Assembly (NCBI GenBank): GCA_020636225.1
Contig: JACJYI010000005.1
Coordinates: forward strand, 310,001-374,000
Source: Lewinellaceae bacterium
Lineage (GTDB): Bacteria > Bacteroidota > Bacteroidia > Chitinophagales > Saprospiraceae
DNA: 64,000 bases
Direction: 5' to 3'
Position 1 is the first letter of the stretch. Each line of letters starts with the position of its first letter. Made by a program: the position numbers and the translations under genes. Shown here piece by piece: positions 25,623 to 34,496 of this stretch. A model generated the notes under the pieces. The model was not told where the DNA came from and searched no databases. It saw only the letters and a program-made list of their open reading frames with translations.

Positions 25623-26384
25623 TCATCGTCCGTAAAATTGTGTCTTTAGGTTAAAACTATATTCAGTCAAAACGCTTTCTAATTTTTGTCTGTTGTTACT
25701 GCTGTCAGGTGCTTTGCTTTCAAGTTGTCCCGTAAACTCTTTGATTGCAGCCAATATTTTTTGTTTTTCGCTTTCTAAAACTTCTTCTTTTTCGGTCTGT
25801 TGTTTTTTTCTTTCTAAACTTTCCTTTGCGATTTTCAAAACATCGTTGCCGTTGTCGAACTGTTTAAAAAGGTCGTCAATTAAAAGCTCGGGGATAATTT
25901 GTCGCGTTGCAAGGTCAGCTGATAAAAGTCCACGAATACAGTAAAAAGCTGTCTTGTAAGTGAACTTTATACCAGTCTCCATTAAGTTTATATTTCCTTT
26001 TGCAAGTGAAATGTAATGATGAAACAAAGCCTTAAAGTCAAAGTTTGTAATAATGTCCTGCTGAAAAGTTGTCCAATCTGGAAGCTCGTTGAAGTAAACA
26101 ATGTTTGTTCTTATCCACTCAAAAACTGTCGGATTGCTTTTAACTAAAAGCCCAAACATTTTGTCGATGTCGTACGAAACAAAATCAAAGTCACCGTCCA
26201 TAACTTCTATGATGTCACGATGTTTTTTAAAGTCGAAATATTGTTGTTTTGATTGAAGATGAAATCCACGAACATCAAAGTCGCTGTCAGGACTTGCTAT
26301 TCCCCAAAGTCTGCTTCCACTCTCAATGTAGAAAAGAGGTCTTTCGTTAATATCTGTAAATAAATTCTCTATTTTTTCTCTCAT
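25623..26384 (-). CDS. RlaP-like (PF10127-type) nucleotidyltransferase
   Basis: A 253-residue cytoplasmic protein. The minimal nucleotidyltransferase site is at the N-terminus: ESGSRLWGIASPDSDFDVRG, with the GSxxxG and DSDxD pattern at residues 22-37, then FDFVSYDIDKMFGLLVKSNP, typical of RlaP proteins, which are named for association with RNA ligases. No RNA ligase gene is adjacent. The last 60 residues form a charged helix (KQQTEKEEVLESEKQKILA). It is AT-rich and sits alone between two large palindromes, like a mobile cassette. The target (RNA, protein or small molecule) is unknown. Confidence 0.8.
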   Translation of the reverse strand: MREKIENLFTDINERPLFYIESGSRLWGIASPDSDFDVRGFHLQSKQQYFDFKKHRDIIEVMDGDFDFVSYDIDKMFGLLVKSNPTVFEWIRTNIVYFNELPDWTTFQQDIITNFDFKALFHHYISLAKGNINLMETGIKFTYKTAFYCIRGLLSADLATRQIIPELLIDDLFKQFDNGNDVLKIAKESLERKKQQTEKEEVLESEKQKILAAIKEFTGQLESKAPDSSNNRQKLESVLTEYSFNLKTQFYGR

Positions 26385-26427
26385 TCTGTCTGTTTGAGTG
26401 TCGTTGTAGCCTTGCCCAAAACGTTTG

Positions 26428-26534
26428 TGTTTGCGATGTGGCCGGCTTCCGAAGCCGCGCGTTGTCCCACGAACACAATCTTTGTAAAATAAAAATGCTA
26501 AAATTTAACAGGTCGCCCGGCCATAGCGCAAACA
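26428..26534. repeat. Large imperfect palindrome flanking the RlaP-like gene (right)
   Basis: The arms TGTTTGCGATGTGGCCGG (26428-26445) and the inverse of TGTTTGCGCTATGGCCGG (26517-26534) match at 16 of 18 positions around a 71-base interior. GTTAGAC at 26560-26566 fits the GTTRRRY core of attC sites, but no matching partner core was found on the left. Confidence 0.7.
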
Positions 26535-26708
26535 TTTTTTTTGCCGGCTGTGCGTTTTCGTTAGACCGTTAATTGTTAATAAGTCTGTGTCGACTGTTAA
26601 ACTCCAATTTGTCCCACGAGTCGTTGTCAGTTAATTGGTCCAAAGTCAGACGTAAACGCACTCCATTTGTACTATGTCCAGTTAAATTGTCGGTCGTTAC
26701 TTCTTGTA

Positions 26709-26969
26709 TTATGTCGTCCATGTTATTCCCTTTGCTGAAACCGTCAAAATGTCAACACGTTGCAATTCTGTCCGCGGTGTGTCTGTCGTCTTGTATTCAA
26801 TTATTTGGTAATTTCTTTCACATTCTTTCCAGTTAGTGCAAGGGCATTTATTTGGCTCTTTGTCCCACGGTATTTGAGAAATTACTTTTAGTCTCTCAAC
26901 AGCCTCGTCAAAAGTCTCAAATTCTCCTTGTTGAGGTTCTGCATGTTTCTCGTCCTCGATTACAAACAT
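26709..26969 (-). CDS. Small conserved hypothetical protein
   Basis: An 86-residue soluble protein. Its pattern EFETFDEAVERLKVISQIPW, then CPCTNWKECERNYQIIEY and the closing LTVSAKGITW, looks like a real family: small bacterial proteins of unknown function with an IPWD-x-EPN-x-x-PC motif (here IPWDKEPNKCPC). It has three Cys residues in the middle but no full zinc motif. It is the gene nearest the radA stop and lies on the same strand, with 237 bp between. It may be another single-gene cassette. Confidence 0.7.
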   Translation of the reverse strand: MFVIEDEKHAEPQQGEFETFDEAVERLKVISQIPWDKEPNKCPCTNWKECERNYQIIEYKTTDTPRTELQRVDILTVSAKGITWTT

Positions 26970-27206
26970 TGAAGTCTAATTTTTATTGTCGAAGGAGTTA
27001 TTGTCCACGGAGCCGAACGCATTGCCGGCAACATGGATGTTTACGACATCTCCATGTCGTTTATATCGAATACATCAGCACAGTTTATTCGTTTATCCTC
27101 AGCATAGCCAGTGTTTGCGTCATGATCAGGTCATGGCCGAAGGTCGGTTGCCCTCCAGTTAAAGATATTACAATCTCGGGGAATTGTCCCAAGGATCCTG
27201 TTGCTT

Positions 27207-28571
27207 CTACCCGAACAACTCCCCCGCCAGTTCATCCACCCGGGAGACGGGCACCAGTTCGATCTGCAGGTTCCTGGTAGAGAGGCCCTTCATGTTGTAC
27301 TTGGAAAGGAAGAAGCGCTTGAATCCCAGGCGATCGGCCTCCTGCACGCGCAGGTCGATGCGACTGACCGCCCTCACCTCGCCACTGAGGCCGACTTCGC
27401 CAGCAAAGCATTCCGTCGGCTGGATGGGGATGTCGTCCAGGCTGGACAACAGGGCTGCCAGCACAGCCAGGTCGATGGCCGGATCGTCCACCCGGATACC
27501 GCCGGCCATGTTCAGGAAGACGTCGTTGGCCCCGAAGTGGAAGCCGACCCGTTTTTCCAGCACGGCCAGCAACATGGCCAGACGCCGCAGGTCGAAGCCG
27601 GTGGCGGACCGTTGGGGCGTACCGTAGACCGCGGTGCTCACCAGGGCCTGGGTCTCGATGAGCATGGGACGGCTGCCCTCCAGGGTGGCGGCGATGGCGC
27701 TGCCACTGAGGATCTCCTCCCGCTGGCTGAGCAGGATCTGGCTGGGGTTTTCTACAGGATGGAGGCCATCGGCGCGCATCTCGTAGATGCCCATTTCATC
27801 AGTACTTCCGAAGCGGTTCTTCAGGGTGCGCAGGATGCGGTAGGTGTACTGGCGGTCGCCCTCGAACTGGAGGACGGTGTCCACCATGTGCTCCAGCAGT
27901 TTCGGCCCGGCGATCTGTCCCTCCTTGGTGATATGTCCGATGAGGAGCACGGGGATGCCGGTTTCCTTAGCCAGGGCCATGAGGTCGGAGGTCGCCTCCC
28001 GGATCTGGGAGATGGTACCGGCCACGGCATCCAGATGGGGCGAGGTGAGAGTCTGGATGGAATCGATCACCACCAGTTCCGGTTGCATCTCGCGGGCCTG
28101 TTTGATCACCTCGCTGGTATCGGTCTCCGTGAAGATGTAGCAGTCGGCATTGCGGAAGGCCAGCCGGCCGGCCCGCATGCGGATCTGTTCGGCAGATTCC
28201 TCCCCGGACACGTAGAGGACCTTTCCCTGGATGCGGCCGGCGATCTGCAGGAGGAGGGTGGACTTGCCGATACCCGGGTTGCCACCCAACAGGGTCACCG
28301 AGCCGGGCACGATGCCCCCACCCAGGGTGCGGTTGAACTCCGGATCGGGGAGGATATGGCGTTTGGTACCCGTGGCGGGGATATCCCCGATCTTGCGCGG
28401 GGCCTCCTTGATCTTGGGTTGTCCGCTGCGACTGATCCGCGGGGCTTCCGGCTTGCTCACCACTTCCTCCACAAAGGTGTTCCACTGTTCACAGGACGGA
28501 CAGCGCCCTTCCCAGCGGGAGGCGGTGGCGCCACAGTTGGAGCAGACGAAGATGGTGCGGGCTTTGGCCAA
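27207..28571 (-). CDS. radA: DNA repair protein RadA
   Basis: A 454-residue full-length RadA (Sms), a branch-migration helicase of homologous recombination. The N-terminal C4 zinc finger is Cys10, Cys13, Cys24, Cys27. Walker A is GGNPGIGKST at residues 96-105. The RadA-specific KNRFG motif is in LRTLKNRFGS, and the C-terminal part is the Lon-protease-like domain (GGIRVDDPAIDLAV, LSGEVRAV). The protein ends in VDELAGELFG. Two decayed copies of its last 78-90 codons lie downstream on the same strand at 17.1-18.9 kb and 19.7 kb, so the 3' end of this gene is an insertion hotspot. Confidence 0.97.
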   Translation of the reverse strand: MAKARTIFVCSNCGATASRWEGRCPSCEQWNTFVEEVVSKPEAPRISRSGQPKIKEAPRKIGDIPATGTKRHILPDPEFNRTLGGGIVPGSVTLLGGNPGIGKSTLLLQIAGRIQGKVLYVSGEESAEQIRMRAGRLAFRNADCYIFTETDTSEVIKQAREMQPELVVIDSIQTLTSPHLDAVAGTISQIREATSDLMALAKETGIPVLLIGHITKEGQIAGPKLLEHMVDTVLQFEGDRQYTYRILRTLKNRFGSTDEMGIYEMRADGLHPVENPSQILLSQREEILSGSAIAATLEGSRPMLIETQALVSTAVYGTPQRSATGFDLRRLAMLLAVLEKRVGFHFGANDVFLNMAGGIRVDDPAIDLAVLAALLSSLDDIPIQPTECFAGEVGLSGEVRAVSRIDLRVQEADRLGFKRFFLSKYNMKGLSTRNLQIELVPVSRVDELAGELFG

Positions 28572-29114
28572 GAGGGAGAATTTTTTCCAAAAGTGGGTAA
28601 ATCTATGGAGTTTTCATGGCGAAGGAAGGGATTCGTTGATGGGTTTATTCGTTTATTCGGAAGGGTGGAGCTGCTCAGGGTGGTCAGGTTCTTGGTATAT
28701 CGATTGTTCGATAAGGCACTCATTCAGGGTGACAGATCTGTGTGTTACACCTGAATTGGACATCTTGATGATGAGGCTCCCACAGCGAACGTCGTGTATC
28801 GTTGAAGGGGTTATATAGGGTAGATACTGAGTATACGAAGCATACTTATGCTATGGGGGATGTAGGAAAACCCAGTGTTTTCGGGCCATTTTTTGCCTCG
28901 AAAGTGAATTAGGACGACGATCTGGTTCAATGGACCCAAGGGAACTAAGCCCAATAGCCTTCATCAGCGGGCCCGGATATTGGGCATCCCGGTCCGTTTG
29001 TTGACGTTCACATTGTCATGCCACAGGATGGTGCATGCTGTATGACGTGACGATCCTACCGGGAAGGCCCATGGATCTAATTGCTTTTGACGTCCAGGTT
29101 CTGGTTTTTGGTGG
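28572..29114. other. Intergenic stretch, no gene seen
   Basis: About 540 bp between the radA start and the end of the delta-60-repeat gene. No credible ORF, RNA gene or repeat was recognised. Confidence 0.5.
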
Positions 29115-30764
29115 CTATCGATCCAGGATCACGATCTTTTCTATAAACGCGTCATTTCCGACACGAACGTTCAGGAGATACAACCCACCTGGTACGTTCG
29201 GTACTGTCATCTGCAGATCTTGGATCGTTTCTGCAGCGACTTGCATGATGATCTGCCCGGATGGATTCAGGAGTTGGATGGAGACCGAGCCTTCCACTTC
29301 GGATGCATAGTTGATTCTGAACTTGTCCCCGGATCGGACCACGTTCGGTATCACTGTGAGTTGGGGTATTGTCGGGCTGGCATTTTGAACGGACGTTGAA
29401 GAATTGCCATTCACACGTTGGATGAATAATTGCTTATTTCCATGATCCAGAATGTTGATGACCCCGGCAATCAGTTGCTTTCCATCTGGTTGAAGAATCA
29501 TATCATTGATTAGAATCAATGAAGAAGAAAGTCCTGTGAATAATCCATTTTCACCGTATTGGGGATCTGGGATACCATTTGGGTCATATTTGGCGATGAA
29601 CACTTCATCGTGATATTCATTTTCTGGAATGTCAAAGAAACGAAGTTGACCGCCAATATAGATCTCATTGTTCGGTCCTATTTCAATTTGTGAGACCTTG
29701 TTGCTGGTACTACTAAACGTGTCGATACGAATTCCGGACTGGCCAAATGAATGGTCGGGTTTTCCGCTAGCATCATACCTGGCCAACAAGGTTGTCGGTG
29801 CAAAAAAGTTGCCTTTCATTCGGGTATGACCTGCAACCACGATATTTGATCCCTGGAGGGCAACATCCTGGAATAATGTGTTGCTCGTATTCGGCACATC
29901 ATCCAGGACGACATAGCCATTGTTGCCAAAGTCGGTATCCAATTCTCCAGTTGGAAGGAATTGAAGGAGATAGCCGTCAAGATTCCCAAATGGATCCTGA
30001 AGGGTTCCTGCCAGGATAAGTTTTCCGTCCTCTTTGATTGCCAATCCTGTAATATGATCAATGTAGGAATTTGGCTGAATGATCCTGACCCCGTTCATCC
30101 CGTAACTTGTATCCAGGCTTCCATCTTCAAAGAGGGCGGCTGCATAGGTGGGCAGGTAAGCCCCGGCATCAGGCATCGTATCACACATGCCCACCAGGAA
30201 GAAACGGTCACTCTGAAACCTGAAAGCACTTGTAAATTCCGCTATGGGCGTCAGGTCAAGAACAAGCCTTCCATTGATACCAAATGTTGAGTCAGGAAAT
30301 CCACCTGGCTGGAATTTGATGATCGTTGTGTTGCCATAGTCAGGACTGTACCAAGGCCAATCAATATCTTCTGAATGAACGAGAAGATAGAAGCTATTAT
30401 CTTCCATGACCCACATGTCGACAACTTTATCGTAGTAGTTTTCTGGGTCGATTACGGAAATGGAACCATTTTCTCCGAACGAGAGATCTGGCAACCCATC
30501 AGTCGTTAATCGATACGTGATTGCCTTTCCGACCATGCCGCTATTGGGAGTCCAAATATCCTTTGTACCTGCAAGTAGGATTTTGCCATCACTTTGGAGC
30601 CCCACCACACTGCCGGCATCCCAAAATTCTCCTTTTTCTGAGAGGAAGGTACTGTTTACCCCGAAGTCCTCGTCCGGCGTACCTTCTTTTTGCCCGTGGA
30701 TGGACAATGGAAGAAGCAGGAAAGCCAGTCCTAAGACCAATAGCAAGGGCAGATGTTTTGACAT
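29115..30764 (-). CDS. Delta-60-repeat protein with T9SS type A sorting domain
   Basis: The start is MSKHLPLLLVLGLAFLLLPL (30764), which gives a normal signal peptide ending in HGQ; the 35 codons upstream are not conserved. The mature protein has delta-60-type beta-propeller repeats, each with a (V/A)xQxDGKI(L/I)xAG core: VGLQSDGKILLAG, LAIKEDGKLILAG, MILQPDGKQLIAG, and linkers such as PDLSFGENG, LDTSYGMNG and LDTDFGNNG. The last 80 residues (PNVVRSGDKFRINY to FIEKIVILDR) are a T9SS type A C-terminal signal. The protein is therefore exported across the outer membrane. The function is likely surface-associated; no catalytic site is seen. Confidence 0.85.
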   Translation of the reverse strand: MSKHLPLLLVLGLAFLLLPLSIHGQKEGTPDEDFGVNSTFLSEKGEFWDAGSVVGLQSDGKILLAGTKDIWTPNSGMVGKAITYRLTTDGLPDLSFGENGSISVIDPENYYDKVVDMWVMEDNSFYLLVHSEDIDWPWYSPDYGNTTIIKFQPGGFPDSTFGINGRLVLDLTPIAEFTSAFRFQSDRFFLVGMCDTMPDAGAYLPTYAAALFEDGSLDTSYGMNGVRIIQPNSYIDHITGLAIKEDGKLILAGTLQDPFGNLDGYLLQFLPTGELDTDFGNNGYVVLDDVPNTSNTLFQDVALQGSNIVVAGHTRMKGNFFAPTTLLARYDASGKPDHSFGQSGIRIDTFSSTSNKVSQIEIGPNNEIYIGGQLRFFDIPENEYHDEVFIAKYDPNGIPDPQYGENGLFTGLSSSLILINDMILQPDGKQLIAGVINILDHGNKQLFIQRVNGNSSTSVQNASPTIPQLTVIPNVVRSGDKFRINYASEVEGSVSIQLLNPSGQIIMQVAAETIQDLQMTVPNVPGGLYLLNVRVGNDAFIEKIVILDR

Positions 30765-30978
30765 GGTAAATTGAATTTCTTGAAAGTTATTGTTATTCCA
30801 GGCAAGATTCCGTAGGCATGACGGAAAGGAGGTGAAAAAGGAGAGAATTGACGTATTCTGGACAAACAATTGTCATGTTCCTTTCTGAGACCTTCTGGCG
30901 GTCAGGCCAGTTTCAAATGCGCAATGATCGAAACGGGGAGGTCCTGAAGGGAAAGCACCCAGCCAGACGGCAGAAAGG

Positions 30979-31006
30979 CAAATCTCAAATGCCAAATCAC
31001 AAACCT
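30979..31006 (+). repeat. Heptanucleotide repeat, CAAATCN type
   Basis: Four units: CAAATCT, CAAATGC, CAAATCA, CAAACCT. Related arrays are at 31342-31398 and 40264-40325. It lies in a 700-bp gene-free stretch (30765-31464) in which I see no gene. Confidence 0.75.
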
Positions 31007-31341
31007 GCTGTTGGAGGCCAGGCAAATTCCTTCTCCAGGTCGCGAATGACCCCAATGGGCTCCCAAACGGCAGGCCACCCTTTGTCTTGATGAACGGAAG
31101 GTGGTGAACAGGGTTTATCCGTCATTTCCCCGGGTTTACTCCGTATTTCATCCGTGTTTACTCCACCTTAAAGCCGTAGCTATGCTGTTTTGTGGTCGCC
31201 AGATGCCTGGTTTTCGGGCAATTTGGATGATGTGCCTCCAGGTTTTTATTGCATGGAATCCATTTTTAACACCAGGCAGTCATCTGGTATACAGTTCCGT
31301 GCAGATGAAACGACCGCACAGGTGACAGAGAAGGAGAAGCA

Positions 31342-31448
31342 CCAAATCACAATGCTCAAATCCCAAATCCCAAGCAAATTCCAAATCCCAATAATCAATG
31401 ACCGAAACGGGGATCAGGGATGAGGGATGAGGGATGAGGGATCAGGAA
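31342..31448 (+). repeat. Two adjacent heptanucleotide arrays, CAAATCN then GGGATGA
   Basis: CAAATCN units run through 31342-31398, with drift. GGGATGA then repeats with few changes at about 31411-31448. Between them lies CAATGACCGAAACGGGGA, which also occurs with one change at about 30922-30939. The IS3-type element starts 17 bp further on. Confidence 0.8.
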
Positions 31449-31518
31449 CCAAGGAACCGACAACTGTCCTACCCCCGAAAAGAGTTGACCGTTTTTCCGG
31501 GTTAAAAACCAGGTAAAA

Positions 31519-31941
31519 ATGGCTACATTAGAAGCGTACAGAGATCGAAAGAGTCGTCAGAACAGGTACTTTAGTGAGAGCTTCCGTAAAAAGAAGGTCC
31601 GGGAGATTGAACGCAACCAGACTACCGTTCGGGAAGTAAGCAAGGAGTATGACGTTTCTACTACATCCGTCTATAAATGGCTGTACAAGTACTCCAAGTT
31701 GTATCAACGTGATCTTAAACAAGTGGTTGAGCCAATGAGTGACACACGTAAGATCAAGGCATTGCAGGAGAAGATCAAAGAGCTGGAACAGCTGGTGGGC
31801 CAAAAACAGATCATGCTGGAGTTCTACGAGAAGATGATGGATCTGGCCGAACAGGAATACGGCATCCCGTTTAAAAAAAAGCGTGGTTCAACACCCTCAT
31901 CTGGTATTGGGAGAATAGATCGCAACACGGCTGGACAATGA
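31519..31941 (+). CDS. IS3-family transposase OrfA
   Basis: A 140-residue protein with a helix-turn-helix (RKKKVREIERNQTTVREVSK, EYDVSTTSVYKWLYKYSKLY) that binds the IS ends, followed by a leucine-zipper-like helix (IKALQEKIKELEQLVGQKQI). The sequence A-AAA-AAG at 31875-31881, in the correct frame, is a classical -1 slippery heptamer. After a -1 slip, the frame is open through AWFNTLIWYWENRSQHGW into orfB. OrfA alone normally represses transposition; the OrfAB fusion is the transposase. Confidence 0.93.
   Translation: MATLEAYRDRKSRQNRYFSESFRKKKVREIERNQTTVREVSKEYDVSTTSVYKWLYKYSKLYQRDLKQVVEPMSDTRKIKALQEKIKELEQLVGQKQIMLEFYEKMMDLAEQEYGIPFKKKRGSTPSSGIGRIDRNTAGQ
31875..31881 (+). promoter_or_regulatory. 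Programmed -1 frameshift site, A AAA AAG
   Basis: The heptamer lies within a run of eight A in the overlap of the two transposase frames. The -1 frame contains no stop between it and the orfB ATG at 31938. Confidence 0.85.
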
Positions 31942-32846
31942 ATGCAGTATACGGGGCTACAGGAATGACCAAGCAAAACTTCCACCAGCGGCTGGACAGG
32001 TATTTAATCCGGCAGGACGAACAGGCCCAGATGGTGAAAGTCATGCATCAGGTGAGACAAGACCATCCGGCCATGGGTGCAGAATCGATGTACAGGCTAT
32101 TGTCACCTCAGACCATGGGCAGAGATCGGTTTGAGGCTGTCTATCAATCACATGGGTTTGTTCTGGAGCAGAAACGCAACTATCGAAGAACCACCGATAG
32201 TCAGGGTGTACTCCGATTCAAGAACCTGTTGGCCGATATCGAGTTGACAGGAGTCAACCAGGCATTTGGTAGTGATATCACCTACTATCAGATCGGTGAA
32301 AGGTTTTACTATCTCACCTTCATTCTTGATCTGTACAGCAGATATCTCAGAGGCTTTAGCGTGAGCAAAACCCTGGCGACCCATGAGACTACTCTCCCCG
32401 CTTTACAAATGGCCCTCAAGGGCCTGAATCGAGCCCAGACGCAAGACTTGATCATCCATTCGGATGGTGGAGGCCAATACTACGCCAAGGCATTTACAGC
32501 CCTGACCAGGAAGGCAGGCATGCGCAACAGTATGTGCACTTCAGTCTATGAAAACGCTCACGCAGAGCGTATCAACGGGACGATCAAGAACAGCTATCTG
32601 AAACACTTCGACCCACAGGACTTCAAGAGCCTACAGATCCAAACCAAACGGGCAGTAAACCTGTATAACAATGAACGTCCCCATAAGGCTCTGGGTGGGT
32701 TAAGCCCTAGAGCATTTGAGCAGACCCTATTGAGTTATCCACAATCTTTTGAGTTTCTAACAAAGAAAAAAGAAGCAAAAAAGAAAGGTGATGATAAGAG
32801 TAACCTTATTCTTAAATCAACCTCTAAAACGGTCAACTCTATTTAG
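31938..32846 (+). CDS. IS3-family transposase OrfB (DDE integrase)
   Basis: A 302-residue protein with the rve integrase core. The first Asp is in AFGSDITYYQIGERFYYLTF, the second in LIIHSDGGGQYYAKAF and the Glu in YENAHAERINGTIKNSYL. The N-terminal part has the HTH_21-like block HPAMGAESMYRLL. The ATG overlaps the orfA stop (ATGA type). It is made mainly as the OrfAB fusion by frameshifting at 31875. All catalytic residues are present, so the element may be active. Confidence 0.93.
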   Translation: MNAVYGATGMTKQNFHQRLDRYLIRQDEQAQMVKVMHQVRQDHPAMGAESMYRLLSPQTMGRDRFEAVYQSHGFVLEQKRNYRRTTDSQGVLRFKNLLADIELTGVNQAFGSDITYYQIGERFYYLTFILDLYSRYLRGFSVSKTLATHETTLPALQMALKGLNRAQTQDLIIHSDGGGQYYAKAFTALTRKAGMRNSMCTSVYENAHAERINGTIKNSYLKHFDPQDFKSLQIQTKRAVNLYNNERPHKALGGLSPRAFEQTLLSYPQSFEFLTKKKEAKKKGDDKSNLILKSTSKTVNSI

Positions 32847-32860
32847 GGATAGGTCAAACT

Positions 32861-32903
32861 GACAACCGACAACTGACAACTGACAACCGACAACTGACAA
32901 CCG
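32861..32903 (+). repeat. Heptanucleotide repeat, GACAACT/GACAACC type
   Basis: Six clean units of 7 bp directly after the IS3-type target duplication. One more half-unit, CCGACAAC, lies on the left side of the IS at 31457-31464. Confidence 0.92.
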
Positions 32904-32922
32904 AATTCCCTACCTTTCCTCC

Positions 32923-33768
32923 ATGGCTCAACTGAACTGGACCTACGTCGCCGATTCCGGGCAACAGTACCGGGTGGTGCTATACCACGGAACGCGTTCA
33001 GGCCATGTGCTGGTGACCGTCAACCAGAAGGTATCCATCGTGGATTTCTATGTCCGGGATACCAAATCCTACCAGATCATGCTGGAGGATGAGCTCTTCC
33101 TGCTGGAACTGGAAAAAGGGCCCACCGGATTCGGGTATGCCTTTGCCATTGACCAGCTGGCCGACACCGACCGGAACAAGGCCCGGCGGGTGCAGAAGAA
33201 CCGCTCCGTGGTCTGGATCGTGCTGGGGGCCCTGCTCTTTTTCGGCATCGCCGGAAGCCTCGCCGCCTGGATGATGTCCTGGCAGGAAGGCCTCACCCGC
33301 AAGAAGAACCTCCCCCTGCTGGACGAGATCGGGGAGATCACCTATGGCCGCGTGGCCCGGGATGATCACGGGGCCTGGACCCTGTACTACACGGGAGGAC
33401 CGATGGTCTATCAGCTGGCACTGGACTCTTCGGCCGTGCGTGCTGCCGGCTTGCGACCGGGCGATGACCAGGGGGTGTTGTTCCTCCGGGGCAATCCCAG
33501 GGTCAGCCGGGTGGACTGGGGGCATCCCGGGCCCTTGCGGGCCGAACGATCGCTCGATGCCTGGATGGACCGCTGGTCGTCGGTGGATCCGTCGCTCAAA
33601 GCCTGCCTGCAGCAGGCCATCCGCCAGAACCGGGACTGGCTGACCGATCCGGCGGCACCCTGGCTGGGCGCGCCAGGCAGTCGATGGAACGACTGGCTGG
33701 ACAATCAGAACATCAGTGTGCGCTCGCGCCTGGAGGCCAGCTGTGGCCCGCTACCCCGGGTCGAGTAA
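32923..33768 (+). CDS. Single-pass membrane protein, unknown function
   Basis: A 281-residue protein that I do not recognise as a named family. Residues 1-85 form a strand-rich N-terminal domain (LNWTYVADSGQQYRVVLYHG, SGHVLVTVNQKVSIVDFYV). A basic stretch RNKARRVQKNR precedes one membrane helix (VVWIVLGALLFFGIAGSLAA, residues 96-117). The C-terminal half is extracytoplasmic by the positive-inside rule, with WTLYYTGGPMVYQLAL and several Trp residues. Codon use is that of the neighbouring core genes. It is followed 50 bp later by scpB, which has its own promoter-like motif. Confidence 0.65.
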   Translation: MAQLNWTYVADSGQQYRVVLYHGTRSGHVLVTVNQKVSIVDFYVRDTKSYQIMLEDELFLLELEKGPTGFGYAFAIDQLADTDRNKARRVQKNRSVVWIVLGALLFFGIAGSLAAWMMSWQEGLTRKKNLPLLDEIGEITYGRVARDDHGAWTLYYTGGPMVYQLALDSSAVRAAGLRPGDDQGVLFLRGNPRVSRVDWGHPGPLRAERSLDAWMDRWSSVDPSLKACLQQAIRQNRDWLTDPAAPWLGAPGSRWNDWLDNQNISVRSRLEASCGPLPRVE

Positions 33769-33786
33769 GATGCTCGACCGGTGTTG

Positions 33787-33794
33787 TACCTTTG
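33787..33794 (+). promoter_or_regulatory. TAnnTTTG -7 promoter motif of scpB
   Basis: TACCTTTG lies 24 bp before the scpB ATG and fits the Bacteroidota -7 consensus. No clear -33 TTG is present. The same octamer precedes serC. Confidence 0.6.
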
Positions 33795-33818
33795 CCGAAA
33801 ATCTGCACGCACGTGGAC

Positions 33819-34496
33819 ATGCTCAGCCCGCATATTGAAAGCCTGATCTTCTCGGCCGACCGGCCGATCAGCCGTGACGAGATCCTGGACTGCCTGGAGG
33901 TGACCTTTGAGACCCAGGTGGATACGGGGGAGATCGACCAGGTCCTCGCGGACCTTCGGGAGCGCTACACCGAAGGCCCCTATGCCTTCGAGCTGGTGGA
34001 GATCGCCGGGGGGTATCAGTTCATGACCAAGCCGGCCTACCACGCCACCGCCCATACCTACCTGCGCCAGTCGGCCAGGAAGCGCCTGTCGGCCGCAGCC
34101 CTGGAAACCCTTTCCATCATTGCCTACCGCCAGCCCGTGCCCAAGTCGGAAATGGAGGCCATCCGGGGGGTGAGTTGCGATTATTCCATCCAGAAACTGC
34201 TGGAGAAGGAGCTGATCATCATCTCGGGGCGCAGTGAGACGGTCGGCAAACCGCTGCTCTACAGTACCAGCGAGAAGTTCATGGATTACTTCGGGTTGAA
34301 GAGCATGGCGGACCTTCCCAAGCTGAAGGATTTCAAGGGGCCAGAGGAAGAGATCGGCGAGGCGCCTTCCGCGGATGAGATCCAGATGGAAATGTCCCTG
34401 GACCGCCGTGCCGTGGCCGAAGTCCTGGATGACCGGGACGATGCTGGCAACCAATCCGGGGATAACGGTGTTTCAGATCGAAACGAAGAAGAATGA
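33819..34496 (+). CDS. scpB: Segregation and condensation protein B
   Basis: The start is MLSPHIESLIFSADRPISRD (33819); the longer open frame upstream is an overlap with the previous gene. The protein (225 residues) is ScpB, which with ScpA binds SMC to form the chromosome condensation complex. Two winged-helix domains are visible: residues 1-85 and about 86-165, the latter with LSAAALETLSIIAYRQPVPK, EMEAIRGVSCDYSIQKLLEK and GRSETVGKPLLYSTSEKFMD. The last 50 residues are an acidic, low-complexity tail. scpA is not in the window. The stop overlaps the DUF2480 start by 4 bp (ATGA), so the two are co-translated. Confidence 0.95.
   Translation: MLSPHIESLIFSADRPISRDEILDCLEVTFETQVDTGEIDQVLADLRERYTEGPYAFELVEIAGGYQFMTKPAYHATAHTYLRQSARKRLSAAALETLSIIAYRQPVPKSEMEAIRGVSCDYSIQKLLEKELIIISGRSETVGKPLLYSTSEKFMDYFGLKSMADLPKLKDFKGPEEEIGEAPSADEIQMEMSLDRRAVAEVLDDRDDAGNQSGDNGVSDRNEEE

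Larger units (their letters stand above)
31465..32856 (+). mobile_element. IS3-family insertion sequence, 1392 bp
   Basis: The ends are TG...CA. The left TGTCCTACCCC and the inverted right TGACCTATCCC continue into the shared AGAGTTGACCGTTTT, for about 28 matches in 36 positions. A 3-bp direct repeat AAC (31462-31464, 32857-32859) flanks the element. Removing it restores an uninterrupted GACAACT/GACAACC heptamer array. It carries orfA and orfB with a -1 frameshift signal. Confidence 0.93.

Noticed and set aside
27201..28754. Plus-strand ORF of 517 codons over radA
   Set aside because: Antisense to a full-length, well-conserved radA; Gly/Gln/Asp-rich translation without family similarity.
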